This document shows, in pieces, positions 23,016-35,171 of a stretch of DNA of 64,000 nucleotides (its first letter is position 1; every line of letters starts with the position of its first letter). The DNA is from Perkinsus olseni. Taxonomy: Eukaryota > Perkinsozoa > Perkinsida > Perkinsidae. The notes under the pieces are model-generated. The model was not told where the DNA came from. It worked only from the letters and a program-made list of their open reading frames with translations, and did no database searches. The stretch lies in the NCBI GenBank assembly GCA_013115135.1, contig JABANP010000034.1, positions 1-64,000 on the forward strand. Reading direction: 5' to 3'. Both the position numbers and the translations under genes were made by a program.

Positions 23016-24723
23016 ATGGCCCGACGGACTTTCATCCCACGCCTTCTGATCCTCGCTGTATTTTGCGTATCGTTATCATGTGAAGCTGCTCTCCGGTCAA
23101 GGCTTATGAGCACCAACACACTAAGCAGAAAAGTCCATAAATCTCTATGATCCCGAGGGAGTGGTTGAGGTATGTGAGCCTCTCGTCGAGGGTTGAATAT
23201 CTCTTCGGTCCGATAAGCCCCGACTCGCTCTCTGCCCCGCCCTCTTGCAACTCTTTCTCCCAGACTGTAATTGGGTTTATCGAGCAGCCGGAAGATGGAC
23301 AACTTCGTGTTATCGACGTCTCACATGTGGAGTATCCGTACGAGCGATAATTCGCGAAACAACTGCTCGGCATCCTCGCATTCTCAGAGGCAACAAGAGC
23401 ATCTTGTTCACTGCGATTTTTGATGAAGAAGCATTGGAAGCATTCAATGACTTCGGGACAAAGCCTTCGCCAGGCGAACCTAGAGTTCCCAGGTCCCAGT
23501 TGTTTAGAGAGCTGAGGAGAGACTATAAGTCTCTCAAGAGGCACCTGATGCGCAGCTTCGGTTTACGAAGCTTTTACGAGTGCAGGAGCATTTTAGTACC
23601 GGATCTCGGAGCTCAGACCTCTACCTCAGAGCTTCTGGCTGGAGTCGGTGCGGGAAGCTGGACCAACAGTACGGTAGGACCATAGGGAAGCGGGTCCGCT
23701 TGCTGACTGCTTGAGTCAAGCAGCTTGACACTTCAGAGTCTCCGGGTCACGTTCTACTTGAACAGACCAAACATTGACGGGGCCTTCAGGCTCACAGCGT
23801 TTGAAGGAGAAATAGCCACGATAGAGGACAGATACAACCGGTAGGTCGAATCATGCAACTTGTGTCATGCCGTATGATTCATGCGAGTTAAGTCAGTTCG
23901 AGTCAAGACTCATAGCAATGTTAGAGAGTCTCTAACAGGGACTCTAATAGTCCCGAACCCTCCAATAGAGACCGACTGATTGAGAATACGACACCTAGTT
24001 CCGCCCTTTTGCAGGAACCCGATTTTCCGTCCACTGTCTTATTGTCATCGTCAACTTAGCTCAGCTTCAATGCAGCTCTTGAAGAGCTGCTCTTCTTGTT
24101 GGAGCGTGATAGGAACAGCGGGGTAATCTTCACAACAGTGACCGCTGAACAGTCTAACACCAATCCAAATTGATTATACATAGAGATGTTGGCAAGTACC
24201 GCTTGCCGCAGTTGCAATCCGCAACTTGCAAAGGTCGCGCTTTATCCGCATCAGCTGCTCCCGATCCCTGATAGGGAGATAAAGCGTGAGACACGTCGGC
24301 TCCACTGCAGTTTCTGTGGAACGTCGAGCACAGTATTCGCCCTGTGGTACACCCGCACCGCCAATGATTATCTACGCCTTCGCAGTACAACCGAGTTCGG
24401 CTTCTCGAATCTTGATGGTTTGGTAGGATTGTCAAGCCCAAACTCAGCGTGAGGAGACTGTACGACTTGCTGTCAAACGCCAGGGAGGCCGCGCCTGAGC
24501 CAGTCCGCTGGTGGTGGTGGTGGCAGCCACGGGAGAACAGCATGAAGACGCTTGTTAGACAACTCGCAGTTTATTATAGCTACGTCTCAGAGGCTCGTGG
24601 CAGCACCACCCTTGATATCTGGCCGGAAGAGTTTACCTCAAGTACACTGAAGGTAGATGAAGGGTACGACCGCATTGATCTGTTCCATTGGTTGACGGAT
24701 GGTACGATGAAGTACAAGGACTG
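23016..24723 (+). CDS. Possible multi-exon secreted protein gene, structure unresolved
   Basis: ATG 23016 opens a signal-peptide-like N terminus (MARRTFIPRLLILAVFCVSL, then a likely cleavage after CEA). Downstream coding-like stretches are 23390-23671 (IFDEEALEAFNDFG, FRELRRDYKSLKRHLMRSFG, ending at a GTAGGA donor), about 24220-24420 (RLHCSFCGTSS) and 24452-24723 (Trp run, then TLDIWPEEFTSSTLKVDEGY). I could not connect all exons in phase, and the link between first exon and the rest is inference. No family recognised. Confidence 0.3.
24072..24090. repeat. Perfect palindrome with 1-nt centre
   Basis: GCAGCTCTTGAAGAGCTGC, 9-bp arms around a single G. It falls inside the unresolved gene region. 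Confidence 0.85.
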
Positions 24724-25000
24724 ATGCTTGATACATGTATCTGCCAATCGATGCGAATGATGTTCATCTCGTACACGCATTTTGAAAGTGCCCGAGAAAT
24801 TCTCGGGTGAAAACTGCTTTCACACTTCCCCAGGGTGGAGGTCAACCCGTGTTGTTTCACACGTCAGTCGTTCCGGTCAGTTGTTCCTCGGCTGTTCTCA
24901 TGAGAATTGTTGTTGCCCTCATGTCAGAGCAGTCCGTTGTGTTATGATGTACTCCCAATCTGCGGTTGCAGTGCCGGTGGCGCCTACTGGGTGCTGGCAG

Positions 25001-25039
25001 CACCTACAGTTCATATCAATTTGATATGACCTGTAGGTG
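25001..25039. repeat. Near-perfect palindrome, 19-bp arms
   Basis: The left arm CACCTACAGTTCATATCAA pairs with TTGATATGACCTGTAGGTG apart from one mismatch, around a 1-nt centre. No gene is visible from 24724 to 25480. Confidence 0.85.
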
Positions 25040-25484
25040 CGGGGATAAGTTCTTCAAGAACTGTTCTTGATACGTCTGGCTTCCGTAATTGCTCTCTCGG
25101 ATGTATTTTCGCAACACAAGATTCGATAGAGTGGGATGGCGGATTAGCCATGACTCATGGATTTCAGGACTCGTGAAATCCAAGAGAGGTCTTGTGAATG
25201 GCCCAATGCTCCTGAATCGGGAGTACTCCAGTATTGAATTTCCGGCGTGAAAGGCGATTCTGGGACCCCTGTTAATACTCAGGAGAGACACTCTATTAAA
25301 CGGGTGAGATTTGTTATTTCTTGCCGTCTTTGCGCTGGTCGTGGAGAGCAAACCCTCCGCGCAGTTAGCGGCGCTCACTCATCATGAGTAGGGCAATCAG
25401 GCTCCACGTGAAACCTCTGACTCAGTCACTCACTGCTGGGACTGAGAGAAAGGGACGGGCGTGGCGCAGTGTGCCATCCTGTAA

Positions 25485-25610
25485 CCGTACCTCAGCCGTC
25501 GCCGGTGGTGGTCGTGGCTCAACAGCAGCAGCCGCCGAAGCACTAGTTTACAATCATCAGACCAACTTATCAATTTGTCGAATTCTCTTCAACTTTGTCT
25601 GCGTGAGGAA
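25485..25610 (+). pseudogene. Decayed copy of the giant gene's 3' end
   Basis: This segment (ACCTCAGCCGTCGCCGGTGG..., AACAGCAGCAGCCGCCGAAG, then CCAACTTATCAATTTGTCGA) aligns by eye over about 120 bases with 19553-19670: the last codons, stop and 3' flank of the giant gene. The stop codon context and 3' UTR are included, so it is a DNA duplication or cDNA-derived remnant. No upstream homologous exon is seen next to it. Confidence 0.65.
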
Positions 25611-27540
25611 ATCTCCACCCACTTCTTCGAATCTTTTGTTCCCTCGGTATGGATGCTTCCTCCGAGGGAGTCCCCGGCGCTTCAACCGTGAGCACTTCAT
25701 TTTGGAGCCTCCATAGGCGAAGGCACCACGGAATGGCAATGGCATTATGGCATTACCGATGGTAACTTACCGTCATTGTGACTCTCAATGAGAGTCTCTC
25801 ATGCAGGACACCCCAAGTCCCGAAGTTTCGATTATCGAGGCTAGCTCGGCTCAACCGTTTCACGTTGCTAAGTCCGAAGCTGCTAGTCAGACCGTTGGAC
25901 GGTTGATGCGATTATCTGCTGTTGTGACCATGCGGCCTGTTGTGCCATTCGGGTGTATCAGGTGACATCGGACTCAACACAAAGGAAGAGACGTGCTAAG
26001 TCATCTGAAGCCATGTATGTTCCGAGAAACTTTGATTAATCGGTGTAAAACCTGCGCGATCTCGCCTCGCGTTGGGCTTGCGTGCGTGAGCCCACGCGTC
26101 ACGCAGTGACGCGGGGTAGCGCCTGTTCATGTCGCTAGTCCCCTGTGCATCTCGCCATGTCGAGCATCGGCGATGCTGCATCGCGGATGCTCGGCGTGGT
26201 GGTTTTCGAGCCCAGCCCGTCCCGCCCGTCAGCCGTGGGGGGGTCAGCCATCGAGGCTCTCCATCCCCTGGGGTGGTCCCGCCCCTCTGTCTGTGGAGCT
26301 TGCTTGCTTGCGTCGCTTCCCACTGTCTGGTTCGCGAGCTAGCGAGATCGCAGACGGAGTTTTATATTTCATGGAAGTGTCTCGTCTCGAGCACAGCGGA
26401 GCGAAGCGCATCGGGAACCATTGAATGGGCGCTCTGCTAAGCGAGTAGCCATTATCTTAGCAGTATTTCCCCAGTACTTTCCGACCTGCTCTGCCTTTCA
26501 CTCCTTCTGCAAGTGGTCATCTCCTCCGTCGTATCATCTAGTACTGTCAGCGGAGTTCAGCTTAATTTATGCCATCGCTGGCCCAGTTCGTTATTCCCTA
26601 CTCAACTTTGTCATCGCTAGAGGGTTTGCATTCAGAATATGAATTTCGCATCCGAGAGTGCTTCGTTATTGAGGCATCGTGTGATGTTGTAACCACTCAC
26701 TTCAATAACCCGACCACAGTGCTCAAGTTGTTGATACCCTCCGGATAACTTGTGTATGAGGTACTGTCGCTCGGCGGGAAGAGTAGCGTCGAAACAAAAG
26801 AAGGAATCTCTCTCACTGAGAGGATCATTCAGAAACAAGTCTCATGGCAAACTGTCTACAATGAGCCGACGATGAATCACCTACACGAATCACCAACACG
26901 TCCTAATACTAAGCGCTATGCGCGCTTTGCACGCATGCGCCACACACAGGAGTCCTGTGGGGCATCTGGATGTTGTAAGATTTTCCATTGGCTAGATAGA
27001 TCTTCAGGGGAAGTTCCTATATGCTGACCGCTCGCGCCAATGAAGTACATTTGAGACCGGGCAACGCTTTTCAGATTTACCCTGATACAGCGTTCCACGA
27101 GTTGTTAACAGGTCATTCAATCACAATTGCAACTAATTGAGGCAGTCGACTGAGCTGCCGCTGAATTCACTTTCTGGAGCAAGTCACTAGGGTGTCCCCC
27201 GGACAGTGCCCCATATTGGTCTGAAATTCTACGACCGTCGTGGAGCCGGTGAATGCGATTGGTCAGCCTCTAATGCAACGAAATGACGCCGTCCCACATT
27301 GTCACTGTTCGCGGAGGGTCGCCCGATCGTCGCCGAACGACCGTCGCCGATCGAATAGGAACAACCGAATAGAAGTGAACTAAAATTCTCTCTGCATCAC
27401 TCCAGCTAATGCTTGCACCACCAACCAGCACCATCGTGAGGCGCCTTTTTTTTGTGCCACGGGTCCTGTTAAACCCGGACGCCGCGGTGGTTCCTGTTTC
27501 ATGGGATTCATGGCCGAGTAAACCTGCCCTGCAAGCTAAA
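25611..27540. other. No gene recognised
   Basis: Several small inverted repeats (for example GCGTCAC then GTGACGC near 26098-26112). Open frames are short and unremarkable. Confidence 0.4.
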
Positions 27541-27544
27541 CTCG

Positions 27545-29560
27545 ACGAGAGACGACCATGTCATTGTGTCATAGTATAAGTCACCCGCCGTCGCAGCAAT
27601 ACGTACTGTCCCAGAAAACTGGAGACATCGTAGCGTTGCAGCCGGTGGAGAAAACGAACCACGGTTGTTCGTCTCCGACAATACATCACCAGCAGCCTGG
27701 AAGCAGCATCGCCTGCGAAGAATTTACTCAACCTCCGAGATGAGGACGCTGGGTGCAAGATGCCATCTTGAAGATGGCGCATCATAGCCCACTCGAGAGT
27801 TGAGACATGTTGTGACAAGAGAGCGCGGATTGCGGTGTGAATTCAACACATACCAGGATTAATGGAGACGGAAGCTCGGGGAATTGAGCTCCTCTGAAAC
27901 AGCAGAGGGTCCCATTCACATGTATGCCCGTTTCATATTACCTTAATTTTATAATGTCCATATCTATACGGCCCATTCAATCCCCGCGACAAGCTAGCGA
28001 CTGAGAAGATGCGCTAGCATCGCTAGCGAAGCGCTGGCGTTGCGACTTGCAACCGACACCGAAAATTGAGGTAACAAAAAGCCCTTCCATCATGAACACC
28101 ACCTTCGGGATTCTCTCCATTGTGTGCCTACTTGGCGTCGCCTTGGACTTCGAGAACGAAGATCCTGCCGGATTCTACTCGTAAGAGGACCTTGCCGTAG
28201 AAGTGTGTTATATCGTGGTCTCAGAGTGGTGAGCCCTTTGCTCGATGCCTCGGCCGGATTCGAGAACCCGGTCGACCAGGGTGAAGGTAAGAGCCCTGCA
28301 CTATCTCGTTGCAGTAGGTGTAGTTGTAGAACACAACATTAGTAGATTGGGCTCATAGTGAACGAGATAGATCAGATAGGGGAGCGGAATAGTTGAACGA
28401 ATGGAGTGATAATGCGAAGCTAGTATGGGCACAGCGCCATTGTGTTTCGTAGACAGTGCAGCCCTCCATTAGTTACGTACTATGCCCTACTGATTATGTC
28501 TGCTTGTTCTGTGTGAATTTAGGAGGTCCCTATGAGAAGCCTGTGGGGAATTGCTATGTCTCGCCTGAAGGTTATATTCTCGGCTGCAAGTGCACCACTC
28601 TCGACGCGCTTGTCGTTGCTGTAAGTGTCGAGGGCTTGTTTATCGCTCTCTAGTCGTTCGGGATGCTCTCAGAACAAGACGGGCACAGTCATATCGGCCG
28701 TCTGTGTGAGCGACTGTTCGGCGACTGGCACTTGCCCCGGGCCACCGAAAGGGTCCCCGGAATGCCTTCCGATCGTTAAGGTCTGCGCCATCAATTGCAA
28801 GCAGGATTCAGTAAGAACTCGGGCCTTGTGGAGCGCAGCATCTGTAATTCTCTCATCTTTACTCAGGACTGCCTGGAGGGGGGTTACTGCCAAGATCTCT
28901 CGAAGTACTCACCAGGGATACAGAGGCGTGCCTGCATGTTCAGGCAAGGGTGATCGCTGTTAACTTGCAGCACACAGCTCAGATCAGCTTGATATGAGCG
29001 GGTGACCAGACTTACTGAGTGGGTCTCTTCATAACTTTATATTTCATATTTCACTTCCATCCTGGAGAAGGCACAACGGGTCCGGTGTCATTTGCGAGAA
29101 CTGAAGTGTAACTGAGTCGCTTAGGCGTCGTATCCCCGCAAATGTCTCACCAAAGCAGCGTAGATTATCGGACCAAGGCTTTGTCTCTTCCAGGGTTGCT
29201 TTCATTATGGAAGTTACGATCGAATCACGATTTCAAATGAATATGTCTCGGCGTTATTAGCTATTTTTTTATCTGCTGTACCATGGCGGCTTTGGAGCTA
29301 GCAACTTCGCTTTGTTGATCTTTTTCCTTTATTTGAGACTTCGCCGAGGGCTGAGAACGGTATCCTCAGTGTTGTCCCCCTTGGCGACGCCACTCACTGC
29401 CTTGGCGGGAATGAGTTGGTATCCGTTATTCCCTCAGTGACGAACCAGGAACTCACATATGCAACTCACATAGTTGCAGGCATACAAGAGGCTTCTATAT
29501 TTTCACCTTACTGATGACAATTGTGTTGAAGTCGACTGGGCCACGTCACGTGAGCGTGGT
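27545..29560. repeat. Segmental duplication unit 1
   Basis: The sequence around 27590-27660 (GTCGCAGCAATACGTACTGT...) matches 29625-29700. 28720-29500 matches 32317-33130 closely. Related but more divergent blocks occur at 34.7-36.0 plus 39.0-39.9 kb and at 45.9-47.7 kb. The Cys-rich gene sits in the middle of each unit. Confidence 0.75.
28092..28953 (+). CDS. Small secreted Cys-rich protein, intact copy 1
   Basis: Five exons join in phase with GT-AG introns: 28092-28180, 28225-28286, 28523-28620, 28673-28810, 28867-28953 (TGA), giving 157 residues. The N terminus MNTTFGILSIVCLLGVALDF looks like a signal peptide, so secretion is inferred. The mature part has GNCYVSPEGYILGCKCTT, CVSDCSATGTCPGPPKG, VCAINCKQDSDCLEGGYC and a final Cys, a spaced-Cys pattern suggesting a disulfide-rich fold. 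I do not recognise the family. Paralogues are at 30082 (broken), 35172 (frameshifted) and 46225 (intact), and a relic at 20178. The intron positions are the same in all, which supports the model. Confidence 0.7.
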
Positions 29561-30081
29561 ATAATCGGAGGAGGTTCCGAGAGTAACGATTATATCGAGC
29601 GTAGCACTTCCCATCAGCGTTTACACTCGCCCTCGCAGCAACACGTGCTGTCCCAGAGAACAAGATACTCCGTAAAGTTGGACCCGGTGGGGAAACGGAC
29701 CACGTCTGTTATGACTGTATTCGATAGGATATCGCTACCGGCGCTCTCGAACCCCTATTGCCCGCGAGAACTTTGCGTAATCTCTCTGAGATTAGGACGC
29801 TTCATGCATGATTTCGCATTCGCGCCCACTCGAAAGTGGTGCCCATTTAGTAAGGCATGAGAACGCGATATACACATATCAGAATAGAGTGGACGGAAGC
29901 TCGGGGGATAGTTCCTCTGGAAAACCGGAAGGCCTCATTCGTTCTTCACAAGTCACCTTGAATGTATATTGCCTAAGGAGGTCAAACGACAATTCAGCAA
30001 CTGGGACATTGCGCTAGCGAATCACTAGCGTTGCGTTTGCAACCGACACCGAGAATTGCGTTAACGACAAGCCCTTCCGTC
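28954..30081. other. Duplicated intergenic sequence, no gene seen
   Basis: It belongs to the 3' side of duplication unit 1 and the 5' side of unit 2. Open frames such as 29474-29860 are not conserved between copies. Confidence 0.5.
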
Positions 30082-30218
30082 ATGAACACCGCATTTGGGA
30101 TTCTTTACATTGTGTGCCAACTAGGCGTCGCCTTGGACATCGAGAACGAAGATTCTGCCACCTTGTACTCGTAAGTGAACCTTTCCGCAGAAGCTTGTCA
30201 TGTCGCGGTCTCAGAGTA
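30082..30218 (+). pseudogene. Cys-rich gene copy 2, 5' remnant
   Basis: Exon 1 (MNTAFGILYIVCQLGVALDI) and its donor (GTAAGT at 30171) are intact, and the first intron ends in CTCAG near 30215. Sequence similarity to copy 1 stops there. Exons 2, 3 and most of 4 are missing and replaced by the transporter segment. The 3' remnant is at 32317-32551. Confidence 0.75.
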
Positions 30219-30594
30219 CCACGAGCACTCTGAGGTCAGCTCTGGTCAGGCTGAATATTTCCAAAGTACATGGAGCATCGTTCGGGTCTAGAATTCACAC
30301 TGAACATGCTTGTCGTTGAGTTGTACTGGGAATGGGAAGAGGATTGCTCACCTGTGTACAGTAGTCTGTGTCGTCGTCGAAGGAGTCTTAGTCTGCCGGT
30401 GGAGGTCCGACACGCGTGGAGGACTTTCTAAGCGGGTAGTCTGTCTCGATCCTGCTAGTGGGAATGGAGCACTTCGGAGGGCTCTGGTATGAGGTATCGT
30501 TTAACTGGCGATGAGCGGGGAAGAGAATAGTGACTGCTTTATGTGATGCGGGGAATGAATCGGGTACCTTGATTGTACTATTTTATATTCTCAG

Positions 30595-32161
30595 TTTTAT
30601 CCACTTCTTTTATCACCAAGGTTCATGAGGTATCTCTGTGCAATACTCTCTGTTGCGGCTTCTCTGTTGGGACCACTCATGTTCGGTCTCACTTTGGGTT
30701 TCACCGGTCAGACTATCGACACCATGCAGAACACCGTTACTACGTCCGATGGTACGCCTATTGAGATCGGTCCCGATGATAACTTGTACGTCTTCGAGAC
30801 CTCCACCGAAGGCTCCTTGTTCGGTTCCCTGGTCAACCTCGGCGCCATGGGTGGTGCTATCCTCTTGGGTGGTCCTCTCATTGAGAAGTTCGGCAGGAAG
30901 TGGGTTCTTCTTGCATGCTCTCCTTGTTTCCTCCTGATTCACGTGTGGCAAGCGTTGGCTCACACCTCGTGGCAGTTGCTGTTCGCCCGTGTCTTAGTCG
31001 GGTTCGTCGTCGGCGTTGAATCCGTCGTTGTTCCCACCTACATCGGTGAGGTTTCCCCCACGGCTATTCGTGGCGCTTTGGGAGCCTGCAATCAGCTCTC
31101 CATCACTATCGGTATCCTCCTTGCCTACGCCCTCGGAATGGCTTTCAGGACTGATGCCGGTTCTACCGATCCCAACGCTACTGACAGCACTTTCTGCCAG
31201 TGGCGTACTGTGAGTTGGATCTATCTGATTCCCAGTGCTCTGCTGGGTATCTGCATGTTCTTCGTGCCCGAGTCTCCACGTTGGTTAGCTGAACACAATC
31301 GTGCCGAGGCCGCCAAGAAAGTTTTGTTGAGACTTCGAGGTTCGAAGTCAGTTGAGGATGATTCCGATATCAGGGAGGAGGTCAAGGCTTATGAAGTACC
31401 AGCTGCTAACAACGAGAGGAATGCGAAGGATACTTGGAAGGAGAGTGCATCCTGGGCCGTCCACGCCCTTGGCCAATGCAAAATGCAGTTGTTCATTGGT
31501 ATCGCACTGCAAGTTCTACAACAGTTCTCTGGTATCAATGCTGTTATATTCTATCAGACAACTATCTTCCAAGCTGCCGGTCTAGATAACAAGGAGGGTA
31601 TGGCTCTTGCTGTTATGGCCGCTCAAGTGGTTGTAACTCTGATTGCCTGCATAATCATAGATATGGCGGGAAGGAGGGTCCTACTGGTAGCCGGCGCTGC
31701 GGGTATGTGCATCGCGGCTATTCTGTTGGGTGTATTCTTCTTCCTGGACGATGTCAATGATAACAACGTCAGCTGGTTGGCTATTTTCTCCGCCTTCCTG
31801 TATATCGCTTCCTTCTCCATCGGTGTCGGTGCCATTCCATGGTTGATTATGGCTGAGATCTTCCCCAACGAAGTGAGGGGTCTATCTGCGTCTATCGCAA
31901 CTGCCGTCAACTGGTTCTGTTCTTGGATTTTCACCATGTTCTTGGATGACTGCAGAGGCTATCACCTACCAGGGTGTCTTCTGGAGCTTCGCCGTCGTCT
32001 GTTTGGTTATGGTTGCCTTTGTTCTGGTCATTGTTCCTGAGACAAAGGGTAAGACCTTCGAAGAGATTCAGGCCTACTTCAGTAGAAGGTATGGTGGCAA
32101 GAGCAGGACTGTGGACGCTGCTGTCAAGGTGGACGTTGAGAATGCTGCGAGTTTGCAGTGA
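30595..32161 (+). CDS. Hexose (sugar) transporter, MFS sugar-porter family, frameshifted near the C terminus
   Basis: A 12-helix MFS sugar porter that moves hexoses across a membrane. Family motifs are visible in order: GFTGQTIDTM in helix 1, GRKWVLL in loop 2-3, YIGEVSPTAIRGALG after helix 4, PESPRWL in the central loop, QVLQQFSGINAVIFYQ in helix 7, DMAGRRVLL in loop 8-9, IMAEIFPNEVRG in helix 10, and VPETKGKTFEEI after helix 12. The frame is open upstream of the first Met (30625) to an acceptor TTCTCAG at 30588-30594, so a short 5' exon may exist. Near 31946-31960 the frame shifts (FTMFLDD then MTAEAITYQGVFWSF), between helices 11 and 12. No intron would repair it, so this is a mutation or sequence error. 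Otherwise the body has no introns, unlike its neighbours. It lies where the middle of Cys-rich copy 2 should be. Confidence 0.85.
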
Positions 32162-32316
32162 GTCTAATGGACAGAGATCCTGTCGCTATAACGCGAATCT
32201 ACAATTTTTATTGAATGAGGCCATCCTCTCTCCAATGTTTAATAACTGATCGTTTAGACAGTGAACGTGTAAGAATCATTCTATGAACCCGTTCACGGGC
32301 GACAAAGTTATCGCAC

Positions 32317-32551
32317 TCGGCGACTGGCACTTGCCCGGGGCCACCGAAAGGGTCCCCGGAATGCCTTCCGATCGTTAAGGTCTGCGCCATCAATTGCAAG
32401 CAGGATTCAGTAAGTACTCGGGCCTTGTGAGCGCAGCATCTGTAATTCTCTCACCTTTACTCAGGACTGCCTGGAGGGGGGTTACTGCCAAGATCTCTCG
32501 AAGTACTCACCAGGGATACAGAGGCATGCCTGCATGTTCAGGCAAGGGTGA
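32317..32551 (+). pseudogene. Cys-rich gene copy 2, 3' remnant
   Basis: Nearly identical to 28719-28953 of copy 1: end of exon 4 (CLPIVKVCAINCKQDS), intron 4 and exon 5 to the TGA at 32549-32551. It cannot be expressed as the original protein because exons 2 to 4 are gone. Confidence 0.8.
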
Positions 32552-35171
32552 TCGCTGTTAACTTGCAGCACACAGCTCAGATCAGCTTGATATGAGCGGG
32601 TGACCAGACTTACTGAGTCGGTCTTTTCATAACTTTATATTTCATATTTCGCTTCCATCCTGGAGAAGGCACAATTGGTCCGGCGTCGTTTGCGAGAACT
32701 GAAGTGTAACTGAGTCGCTTAGACGTCGTATCCCCGCAAATGTCTCACCAAAGCAGCGTAGATTATCGGACCAAGGCTTTGTCTCTTCCAGGGTTGCTTT
32801 CATTATGGAAGTTCCGATCGAATCAGGATTTCAAATGAATATGTCTCGGCGTTATTAGCTATTTTTTTATTTGCTGTACCATGGCGGCTTTGGAGCTAGC
32901 AACTTCGCTTTGTTGATCTTTTTCTTTTATTTGAGACTTCGCCGAGGGCTGAGAACGGTATCCTCAGTGTTGTCCCCCTTGGCGACACCATTCACTGCCT
33001 TGGCGGGAATGGACCCATAGTAACAGTTATTCCCTCAGTGACGAACCGGGAACTCACATGTGCAACTCACATAGTTGCAGGCATACAAGGGGCTTCTTTA
33101 TTTTCACCTTACTGATGAGAATTGCGTTGAAGTCGACTGGACCACGTCACGTGGGTGCGGAATGATCGAAAGGGTGCCGCGAGTGACGATGATCTACCTA
33201 CAGTTCCTCTCGCCGATGTGCCATCGGAAGTAACTTGTGGTTAACTGTCGAAGTTGTGCTTGTAGCTCGTCCCAACCAATACAGGAAGCGCTGGAACCAG
33301 TCACTGTTCGTGACTTATATAGCGTCGTCTTGCCGGGCGGCCCACTTGTAAGATAGATGGCGCGATACCCAGGTATAGGAGAAGTCCAGGGTGGCCGACG
33401 CCGTCGGCTCGACGGCCACTGGCCGTTCCTTCATTCTTTCCTTCAGAAAAAAAGACCATTTTTCCTGAAGGAAAAAATGCCTATTCTTCGGCCTATTTTC
33501 TTTATCCTTCCACCGGCCACCCTGGAGAAGTCGAGCTCAATCGAACTATCCAATCTCAATGAATCATTCTCAGTTAAATGATAGGTCACTTGATCTTAGA
33601 AGTAGACAATATCACAATGCATTGCGTGGTGAGCGATAGTCGACACGACAACATCAACATGGAGGCTGAGGGAGCAGCAGTCGAGGAACATGCTGCTGCG
33701 CGGCCGCTTGTTCGACATGAAACCGTAGCCGCGCGGACTGGGAGGAGGTGATTCCGAAGCCCGAACAGTGCGTGTGATACCCGCCGGGTGTCACTCGCCA
33801 AGCTTCTGAGAGCATCCGAGAGTCGTGTCAAACGGCTTGCCTCAGACAGAGGCGCTAGCTCAGGCGTCAGAACTGTGACAGCCACTGTGAGTTAGTGGAC
33901 AGGCGAACCACAGCGCTCGAGCTGGAGGCAACTAAGTTGCCGCAACTTGCCTCGTGCAATAGATCAAGACTCGCGATCCCAGAACCTACCAGGTCGACGA
34001 ACATTCCCCGCGACCTAGGTCACCCGGTTGTGGGTCTTCTCCACGTATAAAAATAAAGAACCAACAAATCAAACGTTGGCATAAGACATGTTGTCTACCT
34101 TGCTGTAGGGCCCAACGATCTGTCCCACAACTTGTGTCGTATCCGGACAAAAGAGGAGGGCGTCCCCTCGCTCTTGGTTTTACCCACGTCGAACCCTGCG
34201 GATTTACTTCAGAAGAAGTAAACCGCGACACTCTCCCTTCTTGTGGCTTGAACCCTCCCAATCGGACGCTCCGACCCTGAGGAGACTGAGTCTGCTCCGA
34301 GTCTCGATGCTGACTCGGAGCAGCATAGCAGGGGTTTCGGTATCGGCTAACGGGACGGTGGTCGTCATCCACATCATGATTCGTTGTCACAGAGGCTGGT
34401 CGAGCTATTGGAATAGGGCATCGTCGATGCCGCTTCGCCTGTGTCGAGTTGTGAATATAGGGTGCTCCCCGTAAAAACAAGTTTGCATTTTTGGCGATCT
34501 GGAGTCAATTAAGATTGCCTAGGGTTTACCGACGTTGCTGAGTTCCTAGAAACTGTCTACGTGGCGAGACTCGCTCTCTTCGCCAAGATCTGCCAATTTT
34601 CGACCCTCCGCTCTACACACACGCTAAGCATCCATGCCACTGTTCTCGATAGTAGATCATCACAAGTAGCCTCGAGCCCGTATTGGCAATACGGTATTGT
34701 CTGAGAAGGCTTTGCATAATCTCAGAGAGGACGCAGTGTGCGCGATTTCGCATCTGCGCACACTGTTGCTTCTCCGTTCTCCTTCTCCCTCGAGAGAGTA
34801 AGCTTAGAAAAGTAGACAGACTTCGCCTTCCTCATCGCCTTGCGTTGACTATGACCAACAACGGAGAAGCAACACCCACTCGAGAGTTGCGCCCATTCGG
34901 TAAGACACGGCCACGCGCTTAACACATACCAGGATGAAGTAGATGGAAGCTCGGCGGCATGAGCCTCACTGAAACATGAGAAGGCCTCATCCCTTCCTCA
35001 CGGACCATTTCGATCGTATAATGCCCACATCTCTATGACGCGTTCAAGCTGCGCGATAAGCTAGCGACTGAGACCTGGCGCTAGCATTGCTAGTGAAGGG
35101 CTCGCGTTAGTTGCGAAGAAAGGGGGATCGCCACCGACACCGAGGATTACGGTAACGAAATTCCTTCCGTT
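32552..35171. other. Duplicated intergenic sequence, no gene recognised
   Basis: 32552-33150 matches 28954-29560. 33640-33790 resembles 39685-39880 (GGGAGCAGCAGTCGAGGA, CGGCCGCTTGT, CGCGCGGACTG). 34.7-35.17 kb resembles the 5' flanks of units 1 and 2 (GGAAGCTCGG block). Confidence 0.55.
33386..33525. repeat. Inverted repeat bounding an A/T-rich fold-back
   Basis: CCAGGGTGGCC (33386-33396) and GGCCACCCTGG (33515-33525) are exact complements. Between them lie further self-complementary pairs (CGCCGTCG/CGACGGC and CCTTCAG/CTGAAGG). GGCCACCCTGG also occurs at about 39590-39600 in the paralogous unit. Confidence 0.7.

Noticed and set aside
30560..30625. Relict spliced-leader sequence upstream of the transporter, as a mark of retroposition
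   Set aside because: I looked for a dinoflagellate-type leader (ending GGCTCAAG) before the ATG and did not see it; an ordinary acceptor fits better.
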